From assembly GCA_030267905.1 (NCBI GenBank), contig BRXX01000231.1, positions 1 to 64,000 of the forward strand: 64,000 nucleotides of DNA. Direction: 5' to 3'. Positions within the stretch are counted from its first letter, which is position 1; each line of letters opens with the position of its first letter. The notes beneath the pieces were generated by a model that worked only from the letters and a program-made list of their open reading frames with translations, ran no database searches and was not told where the DNA came from. Positions 56,273 through 64,000 of the stretch are shown here, piece after piece. The stretch comes from Triparma verrucosa (Eukaryota; Sar; Bolidophyceae; Parmales; Triparmaceae). A program made the translations under genes and the position numbers.

Positions 56273-56579
56273 TCTTGAAAGGTGGAGCTTTGTCTGCTGA
56301 TTGATCAAAATTGCTTCAAAATCAGGTGAGAAAAAAAGAAAGGAAGAAACAAGTTTGGAATTAAATACTGAAAATAATCTAGATATACGGGCGAATATTA
56401 TGATATTGCTCTTCTCTGCTAGATGATTTTTTTTTTAATGAATGATCCACATCGCGACGCGTTAACCAACCGGTTTTCGGAATCTCCTTTCAGTCAGGCA
56501 CCTTCCAATCAATGCGTTCACAAAATGTTGTAGCCCCCCCTCCCAAATTCTATTCGCTGCCCTCCCTCCTTTCTGTCCC

Positions 56580-59193
56580 CTACTTTGAGGCCAAAAAAGC
56601 CTTCAGGCCAGCACCGATTTCGCAGCCAGCCTTGTAGAAGACAGGAGTCTTGCCGAGGTCGGCGTCGACCTCGACAGTGGATCCGCACTCGTAAGTATCT
56701 TCGCTCCATACGCTGACCCAGTTGGAGCAGCCGTCAAAGTCGGGGAAGTACACAATCTTGGTGACGTCCCCCTCGATGATGACGGGTGCGACGAGGAAGT
56801 CTCTGCCGAACATGAACTGGATTTTGAGGAGGTTCTCGTCCCAGGCGTTTTGGTCCGTGGGGAACTCCAAGAACATGGAGCGTACGAGAGGGTGGCCCTT
56901 CTCCGCCGCCTCGACGAAGAGAGACTGGCGGTAGTCCTTCAGGTAAGCGAAGATGGACGCGAATTTTCCGAAGAAGGCCATACTCTCGTCAGTGTCCCAA
57001 ATCTGGAAGTCGCTGTCCTCAAAGGAGGAGCCAACGTGGGTACGGAACATCGAACCGGAGAAGGCCTCGACCTCGATCCACCTCTTGAGCAGCTCCTCCG
57101 AACGGTGGTAGTGAGCCAGGGGATAGTCAACCACGGTGTAGCCACCAATGTCAGAGTGAGTGAGCGTATTTCCTGTGAGTCCAGATGACTGCGCCGAGAT
57201 CAAAACGGTCCCGAGCCCGTCCTTATCGTCAAAGGTGGTTAGCTGGTCGCCGAGCCAGAATACTCGCGCCTGGCTGGGGCTCTTGTTAAAGGCCGACCTG
57301 GAGAAAAACATAATTTCGTCCTGCATGCCAATCTGTGAGCCGAGGAGTGAAAAGCGGCGAGTTAGAATTGAAGTATTAAAACGTAAGGGATATTCTTCTC
57401 ACCTCCTCGATCGCCTCACGGTTGACCTGCTGCCAGTACTCGGGGAACTCGTTGTGGTGGTCCGCACCAGAGACGCCAGAATACAAAATCGCGTCGTAGG
57501 GTACAGCCTCGCCGAAGTCGCTCATCCAGCCGAAGGAACTGGCCTCGCCAATGAGGTTCTCCTTAATGATGAACTTCATCCACTCACGGGCGGCGGGGTT
57601 GGTCACGTCCAGGCAGCCGAACTTAATGCTTCCACTCTTGAAGACGTACGTTTCGTTGTTGTTGTCCTTGATGAAGTAGCCGGACTTGTCACCCTGGGTG
57701 AACTGGCTCTCGGCGACCTCGTCATCGTCGTCGAGGTTGATCTGGAAGTAGGGGTTGATGTATGTGAGCATCTTGATGCCGGCGTCTTCCATGGTAGATT
57801 TCATGCTCGACCACCTGGGGTACTGGTCGTTACTCAACCTCCAGTTCCACTGGAGCCTGTCTCCGTCATAGCTGTGGTGGAGGCCGGCCCAGTCCTGGAG
57901 CCAGAGGCCCTTGATGGGGATGTCGGCGGCCATGATGGAGGCCATCTTCTCCTCGACAATGTCGCTGCCGCCCTCTAGGCCAATGATGGCGCCCTCCTGC
58001 GTCCACTCCGGAAGGGCACTCATCCTTCCAGTGTACTCGGTGAGCATTTCGGTAAAGGCCATGGGGGATTCGGCGTAGTAGTAGAGGGTTCCAGAGATGG
58101 GGTAGCCCCAGACCTCAATCTCGACGGCCTCGGCGGACTCGCTGGTGTAGTCGAAGATGGTAGTCTCAGTGTTGGTCAGCATGAGGCCCCTGTTCATGTC
58201 GGTCATGAAAATAGGCTTGCAGCCGTAGGTGGTGTGCCAAGAGCCGCCGGAGCCGCCAACGAACGTATTGAGGAAGCCGGTGATGGGCTGGAGGCCGCGT
58301 CCAATTCCCTGAAGAAGCGAGATGAGGAGCGAAAGACGAGCCGAGGAGCAAAGCGACGAGTTAGAATTATGGATTCAGAATGGGGTACGTTACAGACGCA
58401 TTCGAAGAGACCTAGACTGAAGGCACTTGCAGCTTCTTACCTGCTCAGAAATGATGATGGGGACGGTCTTGTCCTTGTGGTTGACGCTAGAGTACTGGAC
58501 GCCATGGCCAAAGATCTTCTCTGATGATGGAGAGGCGAGGTTCAGGTACGCTCGGTTTCCGCCTCCGTCAGCAAGGGTGACATCAAAATTCAGCGACGCC
58601 CCAGACTCAGGGTCGGTTGGGGTGGGGGCTGCGGCGGAGAAAGTGATGGTAAACGCAGTGGAGGTGGAATCTTGGGAAGAGGCACGAAAGACAGTGCCGG
58701 AAATTATGACTTGGTCGTCGGTGGCTGATGTTGAGTCTATGGCGAGTGAGTCCGTGCGTGACCACCACTTTTCCTTTTCCCTGCGTAGTTTGGAGAGGGG
58801 GGTGAGGGGGTGAGGGGGGGAGGGCGTGGGAGGGCGTGGGAGGGCGTGGGAGGGCGTGGGAGGGCGTGGGAGGGGGGGGGGGGGCGGAGGAGGTACTCAC
58901 TTCATAACATATTGCGTCTCCTCAATAGGCCCCTTGGTTACCTTGGACGTGCCGAGGGCCAGGAAGGGAAGCACAGAGGAACCCCTGAGTGAAGAGGCGT
59001 CGGCAGCTCGGGAGGCGGAAACCGTCGTCAGGGAGGACAGGATGGGGGTGTCAGATGCAGTGTGGGCGACGCCTAGGAATGGGGCATTGGATGAGCCTGA
59101 TTCATCCACAGTGATGGTGAAAGGGGGTAGCTCGTAGGTTGAGAGGGCGGTGGTGGTAGAGGTCAGTAGGAGGGCAATTAAAATGCAAAGCAT
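56580..59193 (-). CDS. GH31 glycoside hydrolase, sulfoquinovosidase-like (763 aa, secreted)
   Basis: Exons are 59193-58901, 58780-58441, 58308-57403 and 57332-56580; 764 codons, in phase. A signal peptide (MLCILIALLLTSTTTAL) starts the protein. The GH31 barrel has the nucleophile in GWMSDFGEAVP (Asp, about residue 474) and the acid/base in HSDIGGY (about 573). WLQDWAGL, then DGDRLQWNW with Arg and Trp spaced R-x-x-W (about 362), resembles the sulfonate-binding motif of bacterial sulfoquinovosidase YihQ. HNEFPEYWQQVNREAIEE and PVFYKAG also resemble that enzyme more than ordinary alpha-glucosidases. Sulfoquinovosidases release sulfoquinovose from SQDG, the plastid sulfolipid. The substrate is inferred. 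Introns 2 and 3 carry group B introner sequence. Confidence 0.85.
57333..57402 (-). mobile_element. Introner-like element, group B (70 nt)
   Basis: On the minus strand it reads GTGAGAAGAATATCCC, then AATTCTAACTCGCCGCTTTTC, and ends ACTCCTCGGCTCACAG. The last 40 bases resemble the intron at 13466 of the multi-KH gene. Confidence 0.6.
58309..58440 (-). mobile_element. Introner-like element, group B (132 nt)
   Basis: On the minus strand the 3' part reads AATTCTAACTCGTCGCTTTG, CTCCTCGGCTCGTC, TTTCGCTCCTCATCTCGC and TTCTTCAG. The first 30 bases almost match the intron at 13466. GCTCCTC blocks occur twice. Confidence 0.65.
58821..58870. repeat. Minisatellite (AGGGCGTGGG)5
   Basis: Five perfect decamers lie in the first intron of the GH31 gene (58781-58900), followed by a G run. 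On the gene strand the tract is C-rich and lies in the intron. Confidence 0.95.
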
Positions 59194-59332
59194 TTTATGC
59201 GGTGGGGATCAGAAAAAGTGTTTTGTTCTTGGACGCGAGACCAAAGTTCGGTGGGGACAATTACCTTGAAAGATCATTTGTCATTGTCACACAAATAGTG
59301 TCTGGTTGGGGTTTGTTGCGTGAATTTTTGAT

Positions 59333-60622
59333 ATGCGGTTGCTCGGGGCTACTATGCTTGGCGTGGCGGGATTGATGGGGTGCGGAGTGGGTGCGGGTGT
59401 AGCTGAGCTGGAAGCAAGGGTTACTGAACTGGAAGCAAGGATTATGTTGTTGGAAGAGGGGATTGGAGGGGGGAACGGCGGAGGCGTATGCGGCGGGTGG
59501 GGGGAGGTTCGCGCATATCCTGACGAGTACGAGGGGGTGGCGGGCCATTCGAGTTGGAAGGACGGGGTTGGATTGCTCTATGAGGGTGTTTACGATTCCC
59601 CATCGCAATATCACTTGATAACAAGTTTGTATGGTTTGGAGGTAGAGGTGGAGGTGGAGGTGGAGGTGGAGGAGAATGAGGAGGGGGGGGTGGAGGGGGA
59701 GGGGGGGAGAGGGGGCACGGTGCTTGGGGATGCGGGATGTACGTTGGTTGCGCTGTCGGGAAGCATGCCAGGAGGGTGGATGGAGGTCGAAGGGTTTATT
59801 AAGCCAGGGACGGTGGAAGGGTGGATTGTAGGCAAGGTCTTGGGGCTGCTCGGGGTGGAGGGGGTGGAAGGCGGGAGAATTCCGTATTGGGCCAGCCACG
59901 GCTTGTTTGGGGGCAGGGATTTAAAGTGGGAACGGGGGGAGGAAATGATGCTCGAGTACCAGGAGGACTGGATTGACTGGAGGTTGGGGAGGGAAGAGAG
60001 GAGTGAGAGGGTGGGTGGAGTTGGTGGAGGAGGAAGGCGGAGAGATGTGCTAGCGCTCTCGGCCGGAGGCTGGGCGCCAGAAAGGGGGATGACGGAGCTT
60101 TGCGGTGGGTTTAGCGACAGTGATGAGAGGAAAGTGCCAAACTTGGTAGTGAACGTTCGCAGGCCGCTGTTGGACGTGGTGTTGTGGCGCGAATGGATTG
60201 CGGGGGGAGGGGGGGAGGGGAATGTGGGGGATAAAGGGAAAGGGTTTGACGACGTTAAGTTCTTGAGGAGCGTCGTTGGCATTTTCAAGAAGTGGAGGGC
60301 AGTGGGGGAGTCAGAGGGAGACAAGGCCGATGGATTGGAGGTGCTGGAGCTCGAAATGGATTTCGGGGGCACAGAGGGGATAGCGGAGTTGGTCCAGGAC
60401 ATCGCCGAGACAATTGCGAGAATACTCAAGAGGAGAAAGGGCGATTTAGGGAAGTGGGCGAAGGGGGTCGAGGAGATTACAAGGAGGGTAGTGCAGGTGG
60501 AAAATGAGTTTGCAACCTGGAAGGCGAATTACATCGCACAGCAGGGGGTGGACTGGGTGCGCAGGGAGGAGAAGATACTCAAGAGCTTCAAGAGCTTCAT
60601 TTTGAGAGAGGGGGGAGAGTAG
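59333..60622 (+). CDS. Hypothetical protein with lipoprotein-like or signal N-terminus (429 aa)
   Basis: An intact single-exon frame. It starts MRLLGATMLGVAGLMGCG, a short hydrophobic leader, followed by a small coiled coil (AELEARVTELEARIMLLEEG). The middle has Trp/Tyr-rich globular stretches (GRIPYWASHGLFGGRDLKWE, PGGWMEVEGFIKPG) and a GAGGTG-coded VEVEVEVEVEE run. The C-terminal 130 residues are helical and charged. Codon use is extremely G/T-rich at third positions, and overlapping minus-strand frames are rich in Pro and Ser, as expected for shadows. I recognise no family. It is head-to-head with the GH31 gene, 139 bp apart. Confidence 0.65.
   Translation: MRLLGATMLGVAGLMGCGVGAGVAELEARVTELEARIMLLEEGIGGGNGGGVCGGWGEVRAYPDEYEGVAGHSSWKDGVGLLYEGVYDSPSQYHLITSLYGLEVEVEVEVEVEENEEGGVEGEGGRGGTVLGDAGCTLVALSGSMPGGWMEVEGFIKPGTVEGWIVGKVLGLLGVEGVEGGRIPYWASHGLFGGRDLKWERGEEMMLEYQEDWIDWRLGREERSERVGGVGGGGRRRDVLALSAGGWAPERGMTELCGGFSDSDERKVPNLVVNVRRPLLDVVLWREWIAGGGGEGNVGDKGKGFDDVKFLRSVVGIFKKWRAVGESEGDKADGLEVLELEMDFGGTEGIAELVQDIAETIARILKRRKGDLGKWAKGVEEITRRVVQVENEFATWKANYIAQQGVDWVRREEKILKSFKSFILREGGE
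59638..59672. repeat. Hexamer repeat GGAGGT within coding sequence
   Basis: Five or six GGAGGT units code for alternating Val-Glu in the hypothetical protein at 59333. Slippage here would change the length by whole dipeptides. Confidence 0.85.
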
Positions 60623-61461
60623 GGCGAGCGGGGAGCGTAGGGCGAGCGAGGGTGGAAGGGCAGGTTAAGGGCTCTGCGCGAAACTTTGCATGGTGATAAT
60701 AAGATGATTCGTTCGGCCTGATCAAGAGGTGGAGAGGGAGGGGTGGGGATATATAATTTAATTGGATAGATTGTGCAAATAATAATAATAAACTTCGTTA
60801 AGTCATTTTTTTTCAAGTTTTTGTCCAAACGACTTTTCTTATCATTTTATTATCTTTTATTTTTCTCATATTATTCACTTTAAAACTTCTAAGAGGAATA
60901 ATGTTACACCCGTAAAAGGACAAAAGAGTGATTTGAAGTTGGTTTTAAAAAATAAACAAAAAAGTTCTAGCTTGGCCTTAAAGTGCTCTCATAGCTAATT
61001 AAATATTCATTATATTCTAAATATGGTGCTTACTTGGTTAATAAAGCTTTTAATAACTGATTTCTAAAAATAAGTCAAGGCTCGTTGAACTTTTTCCGAA
61101 AGTTTATTGTATTTTTTGTCTTTGAAAGGCCTCTAAGTGAAGAATATGACCACCAAAAGCTATTTGTCGCTAAATAGATCATTTCTCTGGCAAATTTTTC
61201 TCGATATTCAGACGTCGCCAATTGAACCAATTTTAAGCAGCAAACACACATTATTTGTAAGTTAAGGCGCTCATGAATTTATTTCTATAAGATCGCTGCA
61301 TAGGCCACACAAATCGCCAATGATTTTAAATAAGGGTGTCAATAAAAGTTCTGCGTTGATAAACTTAATTTGTCACCTAAAGCTCGTCATCTAGCCCAGC
61401 CCCGATCGCTGTCTACAACTGAACCTCAAAATCCTCTAACCTCAGCACACCTCAGACACCT
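60623..61461. other. AT-rich gene-free stretch
   Basis: These 839 bp are clearly more AT-rich than the surroundings (60780-61380). They contain no supported frame, no repeat array and no RNA gene that I can recognise. AT-rich islands in compact genomes can mark replication origins or centromeric DNA, but nothing here proves it. Confidence 0.5.
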
Positions 61462-61926
61462 ATGCTTCACCGTAGCTCTCAAAAAATAACCCAAATCCTC
61501 CGCCATGCGGGTCGTCAGAGATTCAGAGGAGGAAAATCTTTAACAACAACGTCCTCAAATAGCCCCGGCAGCGAATCAACAGCTCCGTGCTACATCCAAC
61601 CCAACCCCACCACGTGCTTCGCCACAGACTATATCAACAAGCTGTCGACTAAGTTCTCAGAAAACCAGGCTTGGCAAGAGATGGTACGCTGCAGTCAGCA
61701 CCTCGCTTCCTTTCGAGGAAGGCACCTCACTAACTCATACCCCCTACCCCCTCACTAACTCATACTAACCTCTACCCCCCTAACGCCCCAACCCCCCCCA
61801 AACCCACAGTGCAACACCGTCCATAATGCCCCTCCCACGTCCGTCCTCGAGACCATCGCTCTCGAGGAGGAAGAAGGTCAACGTCAGTCAGCTCGTGCTC
61901 CATTTCCTCCTAATGCAACACCATAA
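61462..61926 (+). CDS. Small protein with mitochondrial-type leader (112 aa)
   Basis: Exon 1 (61462-61683) and exon 2 (61810-61926) join in phase 0 across a 126-nt intron ending CCCACAG. The N-terminus MLHRSSQKITQILRHAGRQR is basic with no acidic residue, as in mitochondrial presequences. The body has TCFATDYINKLSTKFSENQA, WQEM, CNTVHNAPPTSVLE and an acidic helix, and ends PNATP. No family is recognised. The consistent phase and normal donor (ATG|GTACGC) support a real gene. Confidence 0.6.
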
Positions 61927-62007
61927 CCAATTTGATTGAACAACCATTCATATACATATTCCCCTCAAAACAACCCGACGAGCCCTACACAATACCGAAA
62001 ATAATCA

Positions 62008-62034
62008 ACACAGACACAGACACAGACACAGACA
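62008..62034. repeat. Short (ACACAG)n tract
   Basis: About four units of ACACAG lie in the 3' flank shared by two convergent genes. Confidence 0.8.
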
Positions 62035-62125
62035 AAATACATAACCGTAACCCCATACAATACATAAACGAATTAACCAACATCATTTTAACTTCAAAGC
62101 ATCAACTTTTATCAACTATCAACTA

Positions 62126-63351
62126 TCAACTCCCCAACCCCAAATCCTTGAACTCCAGCTCTCCGTCCTTCCCCAGCAGGGCCATGGTGGGCTCGTCACG
62201 AGCAGACTCCACCGTTGTGAAGACTCCGTCGATGCAGATGAGTTCTGGGTCGAAGCCGCTTGCGAAGATGCGCCCCCCCGCGCCGGCGAGCCCTGCGAGC
62301 GCCCTCCCCCGGAGCTTTCCGTATATGTGAATGTCTCCGTCGGAGACGACTTCCCCTCCACTCGAGACGTTTCCTAGTATGATTAGGTTTCCGTTTTCAT
62401 TTGACGAGATTTGTTGCCCCGATCGAACGTGCCCTTCGTAAATCTTTGTCGTCGCTTGTACCACGGTTTCCACAGTTTCCACGACCGTTTCGACGACCGG
62501 CTGTTCTAGTTCTATCTGCTGCTGCGCCTCTATCATCTCCCCCTCAACTTCTTCAACCTCGACCTCCTCTTCTTCTACTCTTGCCACTATTTCCTCCACA
62601 AACTGTTCCTCCACCACCTGAGCAGCCCCAGTGTCTGCCCCTGCCGGGACCACCAAATCAGGATTCGTCGCCACCACCTTGAACAGATCCTCCACCGTCG
62701 TCGCCTGCATCGCTGCCCCCCTGGCGCTCATGACGTTGGGCAGGCCCACCATCCCTGCAATGTGCTCTATCGAGTTCTCCATCATCCCCCGGCTCGACGT
62801 GACGGCGATCGGGCACAGCGAGTTCTGCTTCATCGCGAGGAGGAGGTTCGTGAGCTCGTGGTTCTGCACCGGAACGAAGTGAGGTGATCCGTCGGGGATG
62901 AATTCAGCCAAGTCTATGACGAGAGGAACGCTGTTGCCCTTTCCGGTCAAGAGGTTTCTGCGCGTTGCGTGTTGTTGCGTGTTGCGATACGCGTATTAGA
63001 ATAAGTCTCCTCTCTGCCTCGCCTCCACAAAGACACCCTCCCTCTCCAAAATTCTCACCTCGCCGCAGGAGACGCAGCTGCCGCCGCTTGAAGGGCCTGG
63101 TGCAGCACCTCAGGCGTAGCGCTCCTAGGCAGCTTGACCGTCGGCATCAGGAACGTCGACCCCGTGATCGACACCCTTGGCAAGTTTGCAAGGCCCGCAG
63201 TATTCAAATGCGGAGCTTGCTGAGCATGCTGCGGAGGAGCAGCTGCTGCCTTTGCTGGAGCGCTCTTGGAGCCGCCTCCGAGCCACATGTTGACATAACT
63301 GCTCGAGGCCTGCGAGGACTTGCGCCTAATTTGCGTAGACGCGAGGAGCAT
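62126..63351 (-). CDS. minC: Septum-site-determining protein MinC (374 aa)
   Basis: Exon 1 (63351-63059) and exon 2 (62957-62126) join with consistent phase (375 codons). The C-terminal domain (about residues 268-355) is unmistakable: YEGHVRSGQQI, LIILGNVSSGGEVVSDGDIH, YGKLRGRALAG and RIFASGFDPELICIDG. The N-terminal FtsZ-inhibiting domain is represented by PLVIDLAEFIPD through about residue 190. A Val/Glu-rich linker of about 60 residues joins them. MinC with MinD blocks FtsZ rings and is bacterial or organellar. The start MLLASTQIRRKSSQASSSY is basic and hydroxylated, fitting a mitochondrial presequence better than a bipartite plastid leader. An alternative 5' structure, with an exon ending NMVATKA and an acceptor at about 63326, is possible. 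Confidence 0.9.
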
Positions 63352-63660
63352 GGCAGTAAAATTCGAGAACCAAAAATCCCCAAATGTTAGTCAAAACTCG
63401 TGAATATGAGTTCGAACACTTACGCCTTCGTGGCGACCATATTCTCCCTTTTATTCGCGACTGCGAACGCCGTAGTAGAGGATTCCTTTCCTGGAAACGC
63501 TTGGCGGGCCGTGGGAAGCTCATTTTCAAGGTAACACTGCACAGGGTTTCGCTTTGTCGCCTGCCTCCCTTGTTCCATCTTGTTTTGAAGGCAACACGAA
63601 TTCACAATTCTAAAAGCACAACGCAAACTCTAACTCCAATCCAATCCCCCCCCCCAAAGC

Positions 63661-64000
63661 ATGGTCGAAGTTTCTTCCTACTCTCCAAGAGTCCCATTCT
63701 GGCAGGTGTGATGCACCATCGTGACAAAGTTGGGGTATTGTCCCCTTCTCCCCTCTCTAACGCCCCCCTCCCACCCCCCTTTCAATCTGCAGAAGGCCAC
63801 CCGACAGAGCGACGTCCTAAACGGGACCCAAGAGAGCTGGTGGACATCCAGTCCCTTCTCCTCTTCCTCGTCATCGTCCTCGCCTGTCAACCCTTTCCGT
63901 AACTTTAACGCCTGGGTGAACTCGTTTATTTTCCCTGAGTCCTTCACGAGCTACCTGGTCGCAAGCCTCGGCCCGGACGCCGCCCACTACGTCCTCTGCT
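63661..64000 (+). CDS. Unknown protein, 3' end beyond window
   Basis: Exon 1 (63661-63705) reads MVEVSSYSPRVPFWQ; after an 87-nt intron ending CTGCAG, exon 2 (from 63793) continues KATRQSDVLNGTQESW. A poly-Ser stretch and NPFRNFNAWVNSFIFPESFT then a hydrophobic YLVASLGPDAAHYVL follow. This looks like the start of a membrane protein, but too little is present to name it. Confidence 0.5.

Noticed and set aside
59611..60429. Long minus-strand frame opposite the 429-aa hypothetical gene
   Set aside because: Its translation is Pro/Ser-rich low complexity, as expected for the shadow of a G-rich coding strand; the plus-strand product looks globular.

Overview
The window is nuclear DNA of a compact eukaryotic genome. 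Most genes are split by short GT-AG introns of about 63-290 nt, usually with a GTGAG or GTAAG donor and a TTCTAAC-like branch site 20-60 nt before the acceptor. Open reading frames alone therefore break nearly every gene, and the gene models below were built by joining frames across visible splice sites. The content suggests a photosynthetic, flagellated protist: a flavodoxin with a plastid-type leader, a chalcone-isomerase-like protein, IFT38/CLUAP1 of the ciliary transport machinery, a eukaryotic MinC, and large START-domain and ephrin-receptor-like membrane proteins. A heterokont alga of the bolidophyte/parmalean or pelagophyte type would fit; this placement is inference.

Layout. 1-135: telomere-like hexamer tract. 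655-6810 (-): giant multi-START membrane protein. 7255-9058 (+): membrane protein. 9126-10855 (-): IFT38. 11169-15994 (+): vigilin-like multi-KH protein. 16353-18399 (+): membrane protein. 18700-20337 (-): RFC3. 20724-22506 (+): JMJD6-like oxygenase. 22768-29642 (-): very large receptor-like START protein. 31122-32226 (+): chalcone-isomerase-like. 32397-37331 (-): RNA polymerase III largest subunit. 37799-39259 (+): bystin. 39331-39765 (-): FAM32A-like. 40191-41962 (+): flotillin. 42072-43022 (-): membrane protein. 43402-44781 (+): acylated DUSP-domain protein. 44833-47621 (-): Tudor-like/C2/coiled-coil protein. 48313-51181 (+): proteasome RPN1. 51379-52397 (-): secreted Cys-rich protein. 52508-54144 (+): TMEM181/Wntless-like protein. 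54332-55331 (+): flavodoxin. 55403-56272 (-): tail-anchored protein. 56580-59193 (-): GH31 sulfoquinovosidase-like enzyme. 59333-60622 (+): unknown. 61462-61926 (+): small unknown. 62126-63351 (-): MinC. 63661 to the end (+): partial gene. Genes alternate strands and are often 20-100 bp apart; no operon-like logic is seen.

The most interesting signal is in the introns. At least ten introns, in six unrelated genes and on both strands, carry copies of the same sequence. The 5' end reads CTGCGAGGAGCGAAGCGACG just after the donor, and the 3' end reads TTTCTAAC...GCGACTCGCTTCGCTCGTCGCAG. The two ends are inverted repeats of each other and the element boundaries coincide with the splice sites. These look like introners, transposable elements that insert as ready-made introns. 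A second signal is a repeated switch inside exons: third codon positions are A/C-rich in the 5' part and G/T-rich in the 3' part.
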